Shown here in pieces: positions 52,278-61,068 of a stretch of DNA of 64,000 nucleotides. This DNA comes from Eledone cirrhosa (lineage: Eukaryota; Mollusca; Cephalopoda; Octopoda; Eledonidae): contig OZ024741.1 in assembly GCA_964016885.1 (NCBI GenBank), forward strand, positions 410,969,464 through 411,033,463, in the 5' to 3' direction. The position numbers and the translations under genes were made by a program. Within the stretch, counting starts at the first letter, position 1. Every line of letters begins with the position of its first letter. The notes below the pieces were generated by a model. The model made no database searches, had not been told where the DNA came from, and saw nothing but the letters and a program-made list of their open reading frames with translations.

Positions 52278-53665
52278 CTGAAGAATAAAAGTAAGAAAAC
52301 ATAAACACATATATTTGGCTAAGTTAGACACAAGCAACCATGAAATATATAACATAGAATACAGCCACTACTTATTAACTGACCACTACCACTTTGCAGA
52401 GTGTACTGGGTGTATTTTATAATGTCACCATCACTACCACTTTACAGAGTGTACTGGGTGTATTTTATCATGACACCAACACTACCACTTTACAGTGTAC
52501 TGGGTGTATTTTATAATGACACTGTTACTACCACTTTACAGAGTGTACTGGGTGTATTTTATCATGGTACCAACACTACCACTTTACAGAGTGTACAGGG
52601 TGTATTTTAGCATGGTACCAACACTACCACTTTACAGAGTGTACTGGGTGTATTTTATCATGACACCAACACTACCACTTTACAGAGTGTACTGGGTGTA
52701 TTTTATCATGGTACCAACACTACCACTTTACAGAGTGTACTGGGTGTATTTTATCATGACACCAACACTACCACTTTACAGAGTGTTCTGGGTGTATTTT
52801 ATCATGGTACCAACACTACCACTTTACAGAGTGTACTGGGTGTATTTTATCATGACACCAACACTACCACTTTACAGAGTGTACTGGGTGTATTTTATCA
52901 TGGTACCAACACTACCACTTTACAGAGTGTACTGGGTGTATTTTATCATGACACCAACACTACCACTTTACAGAGTGTACTGGGTGTATTTTATCATGGT
53001 ACCAACACTACCACTTTACAGAGTGTATTGGGTGTATTTTATCATGACACCAACACTACCACTTTACAGAGTGTACTGGGTGTATTTTATCATGGTACCA
53101 ACACTACCACTTTACAGAGTGTACTGGGTGTATTTTATCATGGTACCAACACTACCACTTTACAGAGTGTACTGGGTGTATTTTATCATGGTACCAACAC
53201 TACCACTTTACAGAGTGTTCTGGGTGTATTTTATCATGGTACCAACACTACCACTTTACAGAGTGTACTGGGTGTATTTTATCATGGTACCAACACTACC
53301 ACTTTACAGAGTGTACTGGGTGTATTTTATCATGGTACCAACACTACCACTTTACAGAGTGTACAAGGTGTATATTATGTGTAAAGCCCTACTTCATTGT
53401 ATGAGGTACACTGTTGAGCAGCATGGTACCAACACTACCACTTTACAGAGTGTACAAGGTGTATATTATGTGTAAAGCCCTACTTCATTGTATGAGGTAC
53501 ACTGTTGAGCAGCATGGTACCAACACTACCACTTTACAGAGTGTACAAGGTGTATATTATGTGTAAAGCCCTACTTCATTGTATGAGGTACACTGTTGAG
53601 CAGCATGGTACCAACACTACCACTTTACAGAGTGTACAAGGTGTATATTATGTGTAAAGCCCTAC
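52278..53665 (-). other. CDC23: Last intron of CDC23, filled with tandem repeats
   Basis: The intron is 1388 bp, from a GTAGGG donor (GT at 53664-53665) to a CAG acceptor (52278-52280), and is phase 0 at both ends. Nearly all of it is tandem repeat: the 48-bp array (52383-53360) and the 91-bp array (53359-53703, overlapping the exon). Only about 100 bp next to the acceptor is ordinary AT-rich intron. Confidence 0.85.
52383..53360. repeat. 48-bp minisatellite in the CDC23 intron (20 units)
   Basis: The GTGTAC landmark occurs at 52401, 52449, 52495, 52543, 52591, 52639 and 52687, then every 48 bp to 53359. One unit lacks 2 bp. Units read GTACTGGGTGTATTTTATCA, then TGGTACC or TGACACC, then AACACTACCACTTTACAGAG. 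From about 52610 to 53090 the TGGTACC and TGACACC forms alternate, giving a 96-bp dimer; further right only TGGTACC occurs. Because 48 is a multiple of three, the array leaves long artificial open frames with a 16-residue repeat (PLYRVYWVYFIM), which I do not regard as a gene. Confidence 0.93.
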
Positions 53666-53703
53666 TTCATTGTATGAGGTACACTGTTGAGCAGCATGGT
53701 AGG
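53359..53703 (-). repeat. 91-bp repeat of exon end, splice donor and 48-bp unit
   Basis: GTGTACAAGGTG occurs at 53359, 53450, 53541 and 53632, a period of 91 bp. On the minus strand each unit contains about the last 35 bases of the CDC23 penultimate exon (…CAACAGTGTACCTCATACAATGAA in pieces), its donor GTAGGG and about 20 intronic bases, followed by part of a 48-bp unit. The copy nearest the exon (donor at 53665) is the real one; identical donors lie at 53574, 53483 and 53392. The copied exon part stops at CATGGTA, a heptamer also present in the 48-bp unit (CATGGTACC), so it is the likely recombination point. Confidence 0.9.
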
Positions 53704-53785
53704 CCTCATCCAAGAGGTTCTGTCGAAGGTAGAAGTTTGCCAAGTATTTATAAGCTTGAGCCATCTCTTCACTGGAGTAGAGGTT
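53666..53785 (-). CDS. CDC23: CDC23/APC8 penultimate coding exon (40 residues, TPR region)
   Basis: This 120-bp exon encodes 40 residues, phase 0 at both ends. It begins NLYSSEEMAQAYKYLANFYL, continues RQNLLDEAYHAAQQC and ends TSYNE. This is a TPR-like helix pair (YKYLANFYL…LLDEAYHAA), matching the YLA-YY-K-LWDEA segment I recall just before the EEGKALLRQI segment in animal CDC23. The acceptor is TTATAATTACAG and the donor is GAA|GTAGGG. Spliced to 52277-52101 it gives a continuous 98-residue C-terminus. Reading on into the intron gives VGLYT then a TAA stop (53648-53650), so only the first donor preserves the protein. No earlier exon is visible to the right edge of the window. Confidence 0.87.
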
Positions 53786-53838
53786 CTGTAATTATAAACA
53801 GATTCATTAATTAATTAGATAAAAACTTAATTATACAG

Positions 53839-53957
53839 TTAGAATAGAAGAGGGAAGAAGAGGGGTGGGAAAAAGGGAGACGAAGGGGAGAGGGGGAACT
53901 GTTTGAGAGGAGAGAGAGGGGGGAAGTATGTGAATGAGGGGCAGAGAAAGGGAGATT
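53839..53957. other. Polypurine tract in the CDC23 intron
   Basis: This is about 119 bases of almost uninterrupted A and G on the plus strand (GAAGAGGGAAGAAGAGGGG type), with only scattered pyrimidines. Such asymmetric tracts can adopt triplex DNA and are hard to sequence. I saw no coding signal; the minus-strand open frame across it is low complexity. Confidence 0.8.
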
Positions 53958-54103
53958 AACCCTTTAGCATTTAAACCGGACATATCCGGCCAGAATTCTG
54001 TCACCTTTTTCTGTTCAAACTGGCTGTATCTGTCCACTCATACTGACGTTAAGGTATTGTTCTCAAAATGAATAATATCGAAATTTCATAGATTCGATAT
54101 TAT
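53958..54103. mobile_element. Short interspersed element ending in a hairpin
   Basis: The sequence starts TTAACCCTTTAGCATTTAAA, followed by CCGGACATATCCGGCC. It resembles a dispersed element I recall from cephalopod genomes. Near its right end is a hairpin with perfect 11-bp arms, ATAATATCGAA (54072-54082) and TTCGATATTAT (54093-54103), around a 10-base loop. The right arm flows directly into TGTGAGATATT, the start of the 72-bp repeat. I cannot tell whether it is a SINE or a MITE. Confidence 0.6.
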
Positions 54104-55449
54104 GTGAGATATTTATGTAAAGCTTTTACCATGAAAATATAATAGTATATATAGAGTAATGTAAATGTTATGTGAGATATTATGTGAGGTAAAACCTTTA
54201 CTGTGAAAATATAATAGTATATATAGAGTAATGTAAATGTTATGTGAGATATTATGTGAGGTAAAACCGTTACTGTGAAAATATAATAGTATATATAGAG
54301 TAATGTAAATGTTATGTGAGATATTATGTGAGGTAAAACCGTTACTGTGAAAATATAATAGTATATATAGAGTAATGTAAATGTTATGTGAGATATTATG
54401 TGAGGTAAAGCTTTTACCATGAAAATATAATAGTATATATAGAGTAATGTAAATGTTATGTGAGATATTATGTGAGGTAAAACCTTTACTGTGAAAATAT
54501 AATAGTATATATAGAGTAATGTAAATGTTATGTGAGGTATTATGTGATGTAAAGCCTTTACTGTGAAAATACAATAGTATATATAGAGTAATGTAAATGT
54601 TATGTGAGATATTATGTGAGGTAAAACCTTTACTGTGACAATACAATAGTAGATATAGAGTAATGTAAATGTTATGTGAGATATTATGTGAGATAAAGCC
54701 TTTACTGTGACAATACAATAGTATATATAGAGTAATGTAAATGTTATGAGATATTATGTGAGGTAAAGCCTTTACTGTGAAAATACAATAGTATATATAG
54801 AGTAATGTAAATGTTATGTGAGATATTATGTGAGGTAAAACCTTTACTGTGAAAATATAATAGTATATATAGAGTAATGTAAATGTTATGTGAGATATTA
54901 TGTGAGGTAAAACCTTTACTGTGAAAATATAATAGTATATATAGAGTAATGTAAATGTTATGTGAGATATTATGTGAGGTAAAACCTTTACTGTGAAAAT
55001 ATAATAGTATATATCGAGTAATGTAAATGTTATGTGAGATATTATGTGAGGTAAAGCCTTTACTGTGAAAATACAATAGTATATATAGAGTAATGTAAAT
55101 GTTATGTGAGGTATTATGTGATGTAAAGCCTTTACTGTGAAAATACAATAGTATATATAGAGTAATGTAAATGTTATGTGAGATATTATGTGAGGTAAAA
55201 CCTTTACTGTGACAATACAATAGTAGATATAGAGTAATGTAAATGTTATGTGAGATATTATGTGAGATAAAGCCTTTACTGTGACAATACAATAGTATAT
55301 ATAGAGTAATGTAAATGTTATGAGATATTATGTGAGGTAAAGCCTTTACTGTGAAAATACAATAGTATATATAGAGTAATGTAAATGTTATGTGAGATAT
55401 TATGTGAGGTAAAACCTTTACTGTGAAAATATAATAGTATATATAGAGT
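54104..55449. repeat. 72-bp tandem array, left segment (about 18 units)
   Basis: Units read GTAAAACCTTTACTGTGAAA, ATAYAATAGTATATATAGAG, TAATGTAAATGTTATGTGAG and ATATTATGTGAG. GTAAAAC starts at 54189 and 54261, a period of 72 bp. There is an internal higher-order repeat of 574 bp (eight units, one lacking 2 bp). Its markers are GAGGTAT (54534 and 55108) and ATGTTATGAG (54741 and 55315). Because 72 is a multiple of three, the minus strand has long open frames with a 24-residue repeat (YITLYILLYFHSKGFTSHNI), an artefact of the period. The array is cut off at 55449 by a LINE insertion. Confidence 0.93.
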
Positions 55450-55686
55450 GGTTTCTTTATTTGCCACTAGGGCACAAAAGGTAGGGACAGATACAAGGGG
55501 GGAAGTTTACATATAATTAACGAGTACAAAAATATAACAATGAAATAACAACAACAAACGAAGTCCTCAATAGGGAGGGGGCATTAACATGGGTCGCACA
55601 CACCCTGGAAAAAATGTGTAACCCTTCTCCTCAGGAGCACAAAGAGTAGGTGCTTCCCTCGTCTCCGCTTTTTCCTCTTCTTTCAC

Positions 55687-58600
55687 CTACAGGCTGATAT
55701 AGAGAGAAGACCCATTCACTCTGGCCATTCTCCCTACTTTCACCCACCTTTCATAAAACTTGCTGGGGTAGAGCACCTCTCTCTCCATTCTGATCCTTCT
55801 TTTAAAATGGTATTTGAAAAAGGGGACCAGTTGTTGGCCGGAGAGAAAGGTGTCTGACCTCAGCCCTTTCAGCCTCGTCCACCATACAACTTCTTTAGCC
55901 ATGGCTACCACACAGAGAAAAACCGCCTCTCCTTCGTTTTTGAAAGGGGGAGGCGGTTTGATCGTGACAATGGACTCGGTGGTCAACCGGATTGGTCCCA
56001 CCCTCGACAGTAGTCGTTCCACATAGCCCCACAGGTCAGCAATGCCTGGGCAGTGTACGAATGCGTGCGCAACGGTTTCGTCATCATGCACGCATCTCGG
56101 ACAGATCTTATTCAAAGGATCTCTACCCAGGCTCCCATGCCTGTGGAGCTTGTCTCGAACGGGTAGAGCCCCTCGGTAGCACTGCCAAGCCAGGGACTTT
56201 TGGAAGTTGTCCATCGGTCCAGGGCCAAACGTCCTACCGAACAGACTGGCCAGTTCATCTTCCTCCATGCCTAGAGCTTCTCCGAGAGCATCGTCGCACC
56301 TGCTGCGTACCAACCCTCTATAGAATGTCGAGGTGGAGTCTCCACTGATTGCCGGGTCCGCTTTCCAGAGGGCCGTGAGCGCCTGGGCACATTCAATGTG
56401 CCAGTCGCCCACTTTTCTCGGTCTTTGCTTGACCCAGGATTGCAGCTCGGTGAGCGAGACGAGTCTGGGAAAGGCTCGCCTCACAAACGGGGCCCACACC
56501 GGTTGACCGGTGAGGAATACCTGGAGGTGCCGTAGCCTTAATGCGTGTTTACGCATCTGTAGCCACGGCATCCCCAGCCCTCCTTTCGAAGGGTGTTGAC
56601 AGCAGATGGATCTCCTCACCAAAGGGGTCCGCTTGTTCCAAAGAAATTGGAACAGCGCGCACTCCATTTTGGCGAGTCTTTTCACTGGGCAAGGCACGAC
56701 GGTCAAGCGGTAGTAGATGACGGATGCTATATAAGTATTCGCCACCTCCGCTCGACCTTTCAGGGATAGTTTGCACTGGGCCCACTTCTGGGTGAGTGCA
56801 AACACCCTGGCCGTTACCTCGTTCCAGTTTTTCTCCACCTGGAGGTCTGGTCCGAACCAGACCCCAAGCAGCTTCACCGGGCCCTCCGTCCAGCGTCCGA
56901 CGACGTCGTTGGAGGGCATCGGTTTGCCTCTCCATGTTCCGAGTTGCAAACCGACGGACTTGTCCCGGTTCAGCTTGGCTCCTGTAAACCTTTCATATTC
57001 CTCCAGTAAGGTGCCGATCTCACCGATTTGCGAGGTTTTCGACACCATTACTGTCACGTCATCGGCGTAGGCCGACGCCGCTTTCTGCAATCCCGGTTCC
57101 AAAGGGATGCCCTGCAACCGCTCCAACTTCCGCAGTAGTGGCTCAAGAGCCAGCACATACAGTAGGGAGGAGAGAGGGCATCCCTGTCGGATGGATCGCA
57201 TGATTTGGAACGGCTCCGAGAGGTGGCCGTTCACCTTGACCCTTGAGCAGACGTTGCTGCTGTGCATCGCAGCAATCCAACCCCTGAAAACGGGTCCGAA
57301 GCCTGCCGCCGCGAGCACCGCATCCAGGTAACGATGGTCAACCCTATCGAAAGCTTTAGATTGATCCAAGTTGATCAGGGCCCCACCAAAGCCGGGTTCA
57401 TTCCCTACCCTCTCTATGATGTATCGCATAAGGTGGAGATTGTCGTGAATGGACCTGGACGGGATTGCGCATGTCTGCGCTTCTCCCACCAGGTTTCCAA
57501 CGACAAGCGCCAACCTCTTCGCTAACACCTTGGCCAAAATCTTTAACTCTGTATTTAGCAGAGTTATGGGCCTGAAGTTACTTATGTCATCCCCCTTGTT
57601 CTCATCCTTCCTCACCAGCGTAACTACGCCCTTGGTCACAGAACTGGGAATTCTCCCGTTCTGCTGCCAGTTGCAGTAGACCGCTTCGAGGATATCGGAG
57701 AACAAGTCCGGCATCGCTACATATAGCTCGTATGGTAGACCATCGAGACCCGGGGATTTGCGTTTGCCGCATTGGCTCAGCGCCGCCCCTATCTCAGCAG
57801 CTGAAATCGTCCTTTCGCAGGACTTCGCCTCCGCGTCCGAGAGGCGCGGCAGACCGTCGAGGTATGGATTGAAATCCATAGTCTCACCCGGCACGCCGCC
57901 CCTCTCGAACAGTCGTGCAAAGTGCCGCTGAAAGGCCGCACACATCTGCCCAGGTTCAAGGATCACACGCCCATCCTGGTCCTTCAAAGACCGAATCGTG
58001 GACTTGTTCCCACTTTTTGCCTCTGTCACTCGGGCCCAGCTCACAGCTTTGGCTCCCTCATTACCCAGAGCACGTATTTTACTCCTGACAACGCAGCCTT
58101 CATGCTTCACCTCAAAGAACTGGTCTAAGGCCATTCTTGATGCCAGCACGCCGGCTACATTGCCACTCCTAATCGCCTCTTCTACTCTATCTACTAATTC
58201 CCTTTCCGTCTTGTTCCTATCCCTTGCTAATTCCTGACTAAAACCTATCGATTCTATTCTAATTGCTCTCTTAAGAGAGCTCCACCACCTGTTGTTGACA
58301 ATTGCCCCTGTCAAACTCTGCTTAACTAACGTGCTAATCCGTTTACTGTAAGCTTTGCTTCTCGGTAAGGACAAGTTCAGCTTCCAGTAACCGGGTCCCT
58401 GTCTATGGGTTCTATCAAGGTTGGCTATGCAGGTCACTAACTTGTGATCCGAATAGTCAACCATGAACATTTTTGGACAGCTAAATGTGTCCCTATCGTT
58501 CTCTCTAACTAGGACCCTATCTAGGTACGACCTAGATGTTCCACTGCGATTGGTCCACGTCCATAGTGGTACAGTCGGAAAATCTAGTCGATATCTATCG

Positions 58601-59124
58601 GCCAGGTCAAATCGGCCGATTAACCTTTTGAGGCTTTTACACCCCCCTCTATTGGCACATGCCCCTACATAGTCCCAACGTGCATCCAGGATACCATTCC
58701 AGTCCCCCACTAAAAGCAAGGAGCGGGACGTTCCCAGAAAAGTTTCCAGACGTTGGAAGTATTCCGGCCGCGCTGCCCAAAAAGGGGCGTACACAGCTAT
58801 TAGTCTAAGGGCTCCACTTTCACTACTGCCGACGTCTAAAACCACCAGTCGACCCTCCGGGTCCAGGTGCACCTTCTGTATGGCGAGGCCCAGGTGTTTT
58901 CGCAGCAGAACGACAACTCCACCCCCACCCCCCGGTTGACAGAGAGATGCGAAGATCTCAAAGTCGTCGAAGAGGGGCGCCAGTTGGTGCTCGCTGCTGA
59001 TCCTGGACTCGCAAATAGCCATTACATCCATTCTATGCGACCTGAGATCGTTTAAAAGTTTGCCTTGTTTCCAAGACAGTCCCAGGCCACGTACATTCAG
59101 ACACCCAACTCTTATATCAGCCAT
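55687..59124 (-). CDS. LINE ORF2: AP-like endonuclease and reverse transcriptase
   Basis: This intact 1145-residue ORF encodes the protein that nicks target DNA and copies element RNA by target-primed reverse transcription. Residues 1-235 form an exonuclease/endonuclease/phosphatase domain, with LNVRG at 9-13, ICES with E39, VYAPFW near 111-116, GDWNGILD (D141, N143), SYLDRVLV (D202) and SDHKLV with D226-H227. YWKLN follows at 246-250. The reverse transcriptase spans about 490-760, with FRPITLLN (518-524 region), motif A INLDQSKAFD (D587), motif B SIRQGCPLSS (644 on) and the catalytic YADD at 686-689. Near the C-terminus is a CCHC-like cluster C1008, C1011, H1020, C1025. All key catalytic residues appear present and there is no internal stop, so the protein could be functional. 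The start codon follows the ORF1 stop by 21 bp. Confidence 0.93.
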   Translation of the reverse strand: MADIRVGCLNVRGLGLSWKQGKLLNDLRSHRMDVMAICESRISSEHQLAPLFDDFEIFASLCQPGGGGGVVVLLRKHLGLAIQKVHLDPEGRLVVLDVGSSESGALRLIAVYAPFWAARPEYFQRLETFLGTSRSLLLVGDWNGILDARWDYVGACANRGGCKSLKRLIGRFDLADRYRLDFPTVPLWTWTNRSGTSRSYLDRVLVRENDRDTFSCPKMFMVDYSDHKLVTCIANLDRTHRQGPGYWKLNLSLPRSKAYSKRISTLVKQSLTGAIVNNRWWSSLKRAIRIESIGFSQELARDRNKTERELVDRVEEAIRSGNVAGVLASRMALDQFFEVKHEGCVVRSKIRALGNEGAKAVSWARVTEAKSGNKSTIRSLKDQDGRVILEPGQMCAAFQRHFARLFERGGVPGETMDFNPYLDGLPRLSDAEAKSCERTISAAEIGAALSQCGKRKSPGLDGLPYELYVAMPDLFSDILEAVYCNWQQNGRIPSSVTKGVVTLVRKDENKGDDISNFRPITLLNTELKILAKVLAKRLALVVGNLVGEAQTCAIPSRSIHDNLHLMRYIIERVGNEPGFGGALINLDQSKAFDRVDHRYLDAVLAAAGFGPVFRGWIAAMHSSNVCSRVKVNGHLSEPFQIMRSIRQGCPLSSLLYVLALEPLLRKLERLQGIPLEPGLQKAASAYADDVTVMVSKTSQIGEIGTLLEEYERFTGAKLNRDKSVGLQLGTWRGKPMPSNDVVGRWTEGPVKLLGVWFGPDLQVEKNWNEVTARVFALTQKWAQCKLSLKGRAEVANTYIASVIYYRLTVVPCPVKRLAKMECALFQFLWNKRTPLVRRSICCQHPSKGGLGMPWLQMRKHALRLRHLQVFLTGQPVWAPFVRRAFPRLVSLTELQSWVKQRPRKVGDWHIECAQALTALWKADPAISGDSTSTFYRGLVRSRCDDALGEALGMEEDELASLFGRTFGPGPMDNFQKSLAWQCYRGALPVRDKLHRHGSLGRDPLNKICPRCVHDDETVAHAFVHCPGIADLWGYVERLLSRVGPIRLTTESIVTIKPPPPFKNEGEAVFLCVVAMAKEVVWWTRLKGLRSDTFLSGQQLVPFFKYHFKRRIRMEREVLYPSKFYERWVKVGRMARVNGSSLYISL

Positions 59125-59145
59125 GTTGGTTAAAAGAGGAAGGAC

Positions 59146-60868
59146 CTACCTGTTCGGCTCCTGAGGAGCAGGTTGCACAATATCCATGGGCGTATTGGAG
59201 GGGTTGTTTGGTGGGGTGTTGTTCTGTGGTGGAGTGGGGGTGTTTGGTGAGGTGTGGGTGGGGAAACGTTTCAAGAGGACGCGGTTATAGGGTCGAGTAC
59301 ATGTTTTCCCCACGTCCTCAGGAAAGTTCTCTCTTAGTTTTGCATAGGTGTCCATTGGGAGTCTTATCATTTTTAAATGCGGTTTGTTGGCCGCACTTGC
59401 AAAGAATTGCCCTTCAGTTTCCACCGAAGGGTCTTTGTGTATTGTTTTTACTAGTTCTTTGTTATTTGTGTTAATGTATGTATACTGTTTTATTTGTGTT
59501 GTGTTTGTTTGTTGTTCTTGTGTGTGCTTACGTTTTGTTGTATGTGTTATGTTTTGGGGTGGGGCGGATTTTGTTTGTTCTGTTTGTTTTGTTTTTGTTG
59601 GTGGTTGTGTGTTTGTTTCGTTTATGTTCGAGTGGTGCTTTCTTTTTTTCCTTTTTACAGGTTCGAAGGGTTCCCCCTCTTCGTCACTAGGTGCCGTTTC
59701 AGCTGGGTCCTCGTCCGTGCTGTCGGGTAGTGGTGTATTTTGGGGTTTTTTTGTATTTGTGTGTTTTGGGAGTTGTTTTGGGTGGGGCCGTGTCTTGTGT
59801 TATTTTTCCGTGTTGTTTTTGTTGTTGTTGTGGTGGTGGTGGTGGAGGTGGCGGTGGTGGTGTGTGGGGTGTAGGCAAAAGAGCCTTTTTTTTTGTCAAT
59901 TGAGGACAAGCAGCCCTTAGATGACCCCTGCTTGAACAGTAGTAACATATGGGCCTCCTACCCTCGGCTGAAATGTATATAAATGTTTCTCCATCGAGGG
60001 ACACCCTCTATGGTATTCTAGCTATTCGTTCTGGTCTCATTTGGACCAGAACCTCCACGCTCAAACCGCCGAAAACGTCTGTGGTGACTTCTCCTACTGA
60101 GAGGATTCCGTCCTCGTCTTCTAAAAATCCTGTTAGTACCCAGGAAATGCATGCATTTGGCCGGATTCCGGAGACCCTTATTTTCTGCGTTCTTTTCCCT
60201 AAATATGTGGGGAAAAATGTATGTAGCTTGGAAACAATTGGCGCCACAGAGTATTTCCTGGCCGTCAATTGATTCTTCATTAGGACCGTTATATTCCCAT
60301 AGAGTGGCCCTTTTTGTATGAACGATATATCACTCCACACATTTTTTAGGACCAGCTCAATCTCTTTTTGGGATAATTGAGCTGGTTTCCTTGTTATGTT
60401 GGAAATTGTTCTGAAAGATATCGTTCTTAGCGTCATGTCTCTTTTGATTTCTTGTGGGGAGGTGATTGTGAAGTCTCCTCCTTCTTTGAAAGTTACATAC
60501 TGTTTTGCTTCCTTCATCTTTTCTCTCAGAGTTGTAATGTCCAGTTGCTTGCAGGTTTGTGTTTTCCGGACCGCCTGTGCAAAGGAGGCACCAGTAGCGG
60601 GTTCGCTTTGTTTGGTGTTCTCGTTATTTTTTCCTTGGTTGGTGTTGTGACTATTGCTGTTATTGTCGTTGTTGTTTTTGTCTGCGTTTATGTGACTTTC
60701 TGGGTTTTCACCCATTTTTACAAATTTTTCTTTTAATTCCGTGTTCCATGTTTCTTTTGCAGAAGTGAGGAGGGAAGACTTAGAGCCTTGTGCTTCTAGC
60801 TTCTCTGTATCACCTTTCTTAGGGGGCGTGGCTTTCACGTTAGGATGAGATGTGAAAATTCCGTCCAT
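59146..60868 (-). pseudogene. LINE ORF1 (nucleic-acid-binding protein), broken
   Basis: ORF1 proteins of this LINE class bind element RNA. The likely start is MDGIFTSHPN at 60868; the frame is open to an ATG at 60961, but that part looks like leader. An Asn/Ser/Thr-rich low-complexity stretch precedes a more ordered region with WSDISFIQKGPLYGNITVLM. An in-frame TAG at 60008-60010 interrupts it. The same frame continues with RVSLDGETFIYISAEGRRPI and then a CCHC zinc knuckle (CYYCSSRGHLRAAC, C-x2-C-x4-H-x4-C, 59906-59947). After a Pro/Gln tract that frame ends at 59699. An acidic then basic segment (PDSTDEDPAE, VKRKKRK) and the C-terminus to the stop at 59146 lie in another frame, so at least one frameshift sits between about 59700 and 59850. 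The copy needs a second source of ORF1 protein to move. Confidence 0.8.
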
Positions 60869-60906
60869 TTCTATTAGTTTGCCGTAATAAGTTTTTAACT
60901 GGAAAA

Positions 60907-60927
60907 TTCGCCCCAAAAAGGGGCGAA
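60907..60927. other. Hairpin in the LINE leader
   Basis: A perfect 8-bp inverted repeat, TTCGCCCC and GGGGCGAA, flanks a five-base loop (AAAAA on the plus strand). It lies about 40-60 bases upstream of the preferred ORF1 start. A role in leader RNA folding is possible but unproven. Confidence 0.7.
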
Positions 60928-61054
60928 AATAAATAAACTCAAAGTTTGACGACCAAGGCAAGGGGTTAACGTATATTACAGTATAAAAAATTAATCAAAA
61001 CTCACTTTTGAGTAAGTAAATCCGACTCAGTAGCTGAGCTTGTTCACACACGTC

Positions 61055-61068
61055 TCTCGTATACGAGA
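61055..61068. other. 14-bp perfect palindrome at the LINE 5' boundary
   Basis: TCTCGTATACGAGA is self-complementary and lies exactly where the LINE meets the resumed 72-bp array. It may be the element's 5' terminus or a product of integration. Confidence 0.7.

Larger units (their letters stand above)
55450..61067 (-). mobile_element. Tx1/L1-like non-LTR retrotransposon, near full length
   Basis: This 5.6-kb minus-strand element interrupts the 72-bp array. Its order is a 5' leader (from about 61067), ORF1 (broken), a 21-bp gap, ORF2 (intact) and a 3' UTR of about 237 bp ending CAAATAAAGAAACCA with no poly(A) tail. The AATAAA lies at 55456-55461. The array stops after TATATATAGAG on the left and resumes at about ATGTTATGTGAG on the right. 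No target-site duplication is visible and about 8-9 bases of one unit are missing. Base composition is much richer in G and C than its surroundings. Tx1/L1 is preferred over other clades from the endonuclease plus RT layout, the YWKLN and RPITLLN motifs and the two-ORF structure. Confidence 0.85.

Noticed and set aside
52278..52355. Extension of the CDC23 terminal exon to an upstream ATG at 52355
   Set aside because: The added residues are hydrophobic and unrelated to the family. A good acceptor (TTCTTCAG) sits exactly where homology begins, and the upstream exon joins there in phase.
52495..53475. A 326-residue plus-strand open frame of 16-residue repeats
   Set aside because: The 48-bp period is a multiple of three, so any frame free of stops in one unit stays open. 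The sequence is intronic minisatellite, antisense to CDC23.
54113..55292. Long minus-strand open frames of 24-residue repeats (also at 61027-61500 and 62153-62851)
   Set aside because: This is the same artefact from a 72-bp period. The frames are broken by unit indels and show no start, splice or domain signal.
59348..59920. A 190-residue plus-strand open frame rich in Val, Cys and Phe
   Set aside because: It is antisense to the low-complexity Pro/Gln/Thr part of LINE ORF1; codon composition explains it.
59699..60010. Programmed readthrough or frameshift in LINE ORF1
   Set aside because: A TAG and a frame change do lie around the zinc knuckle, but I see no slippery site or pseudoknot that I can support. 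Simple decay is the more economical explanation.
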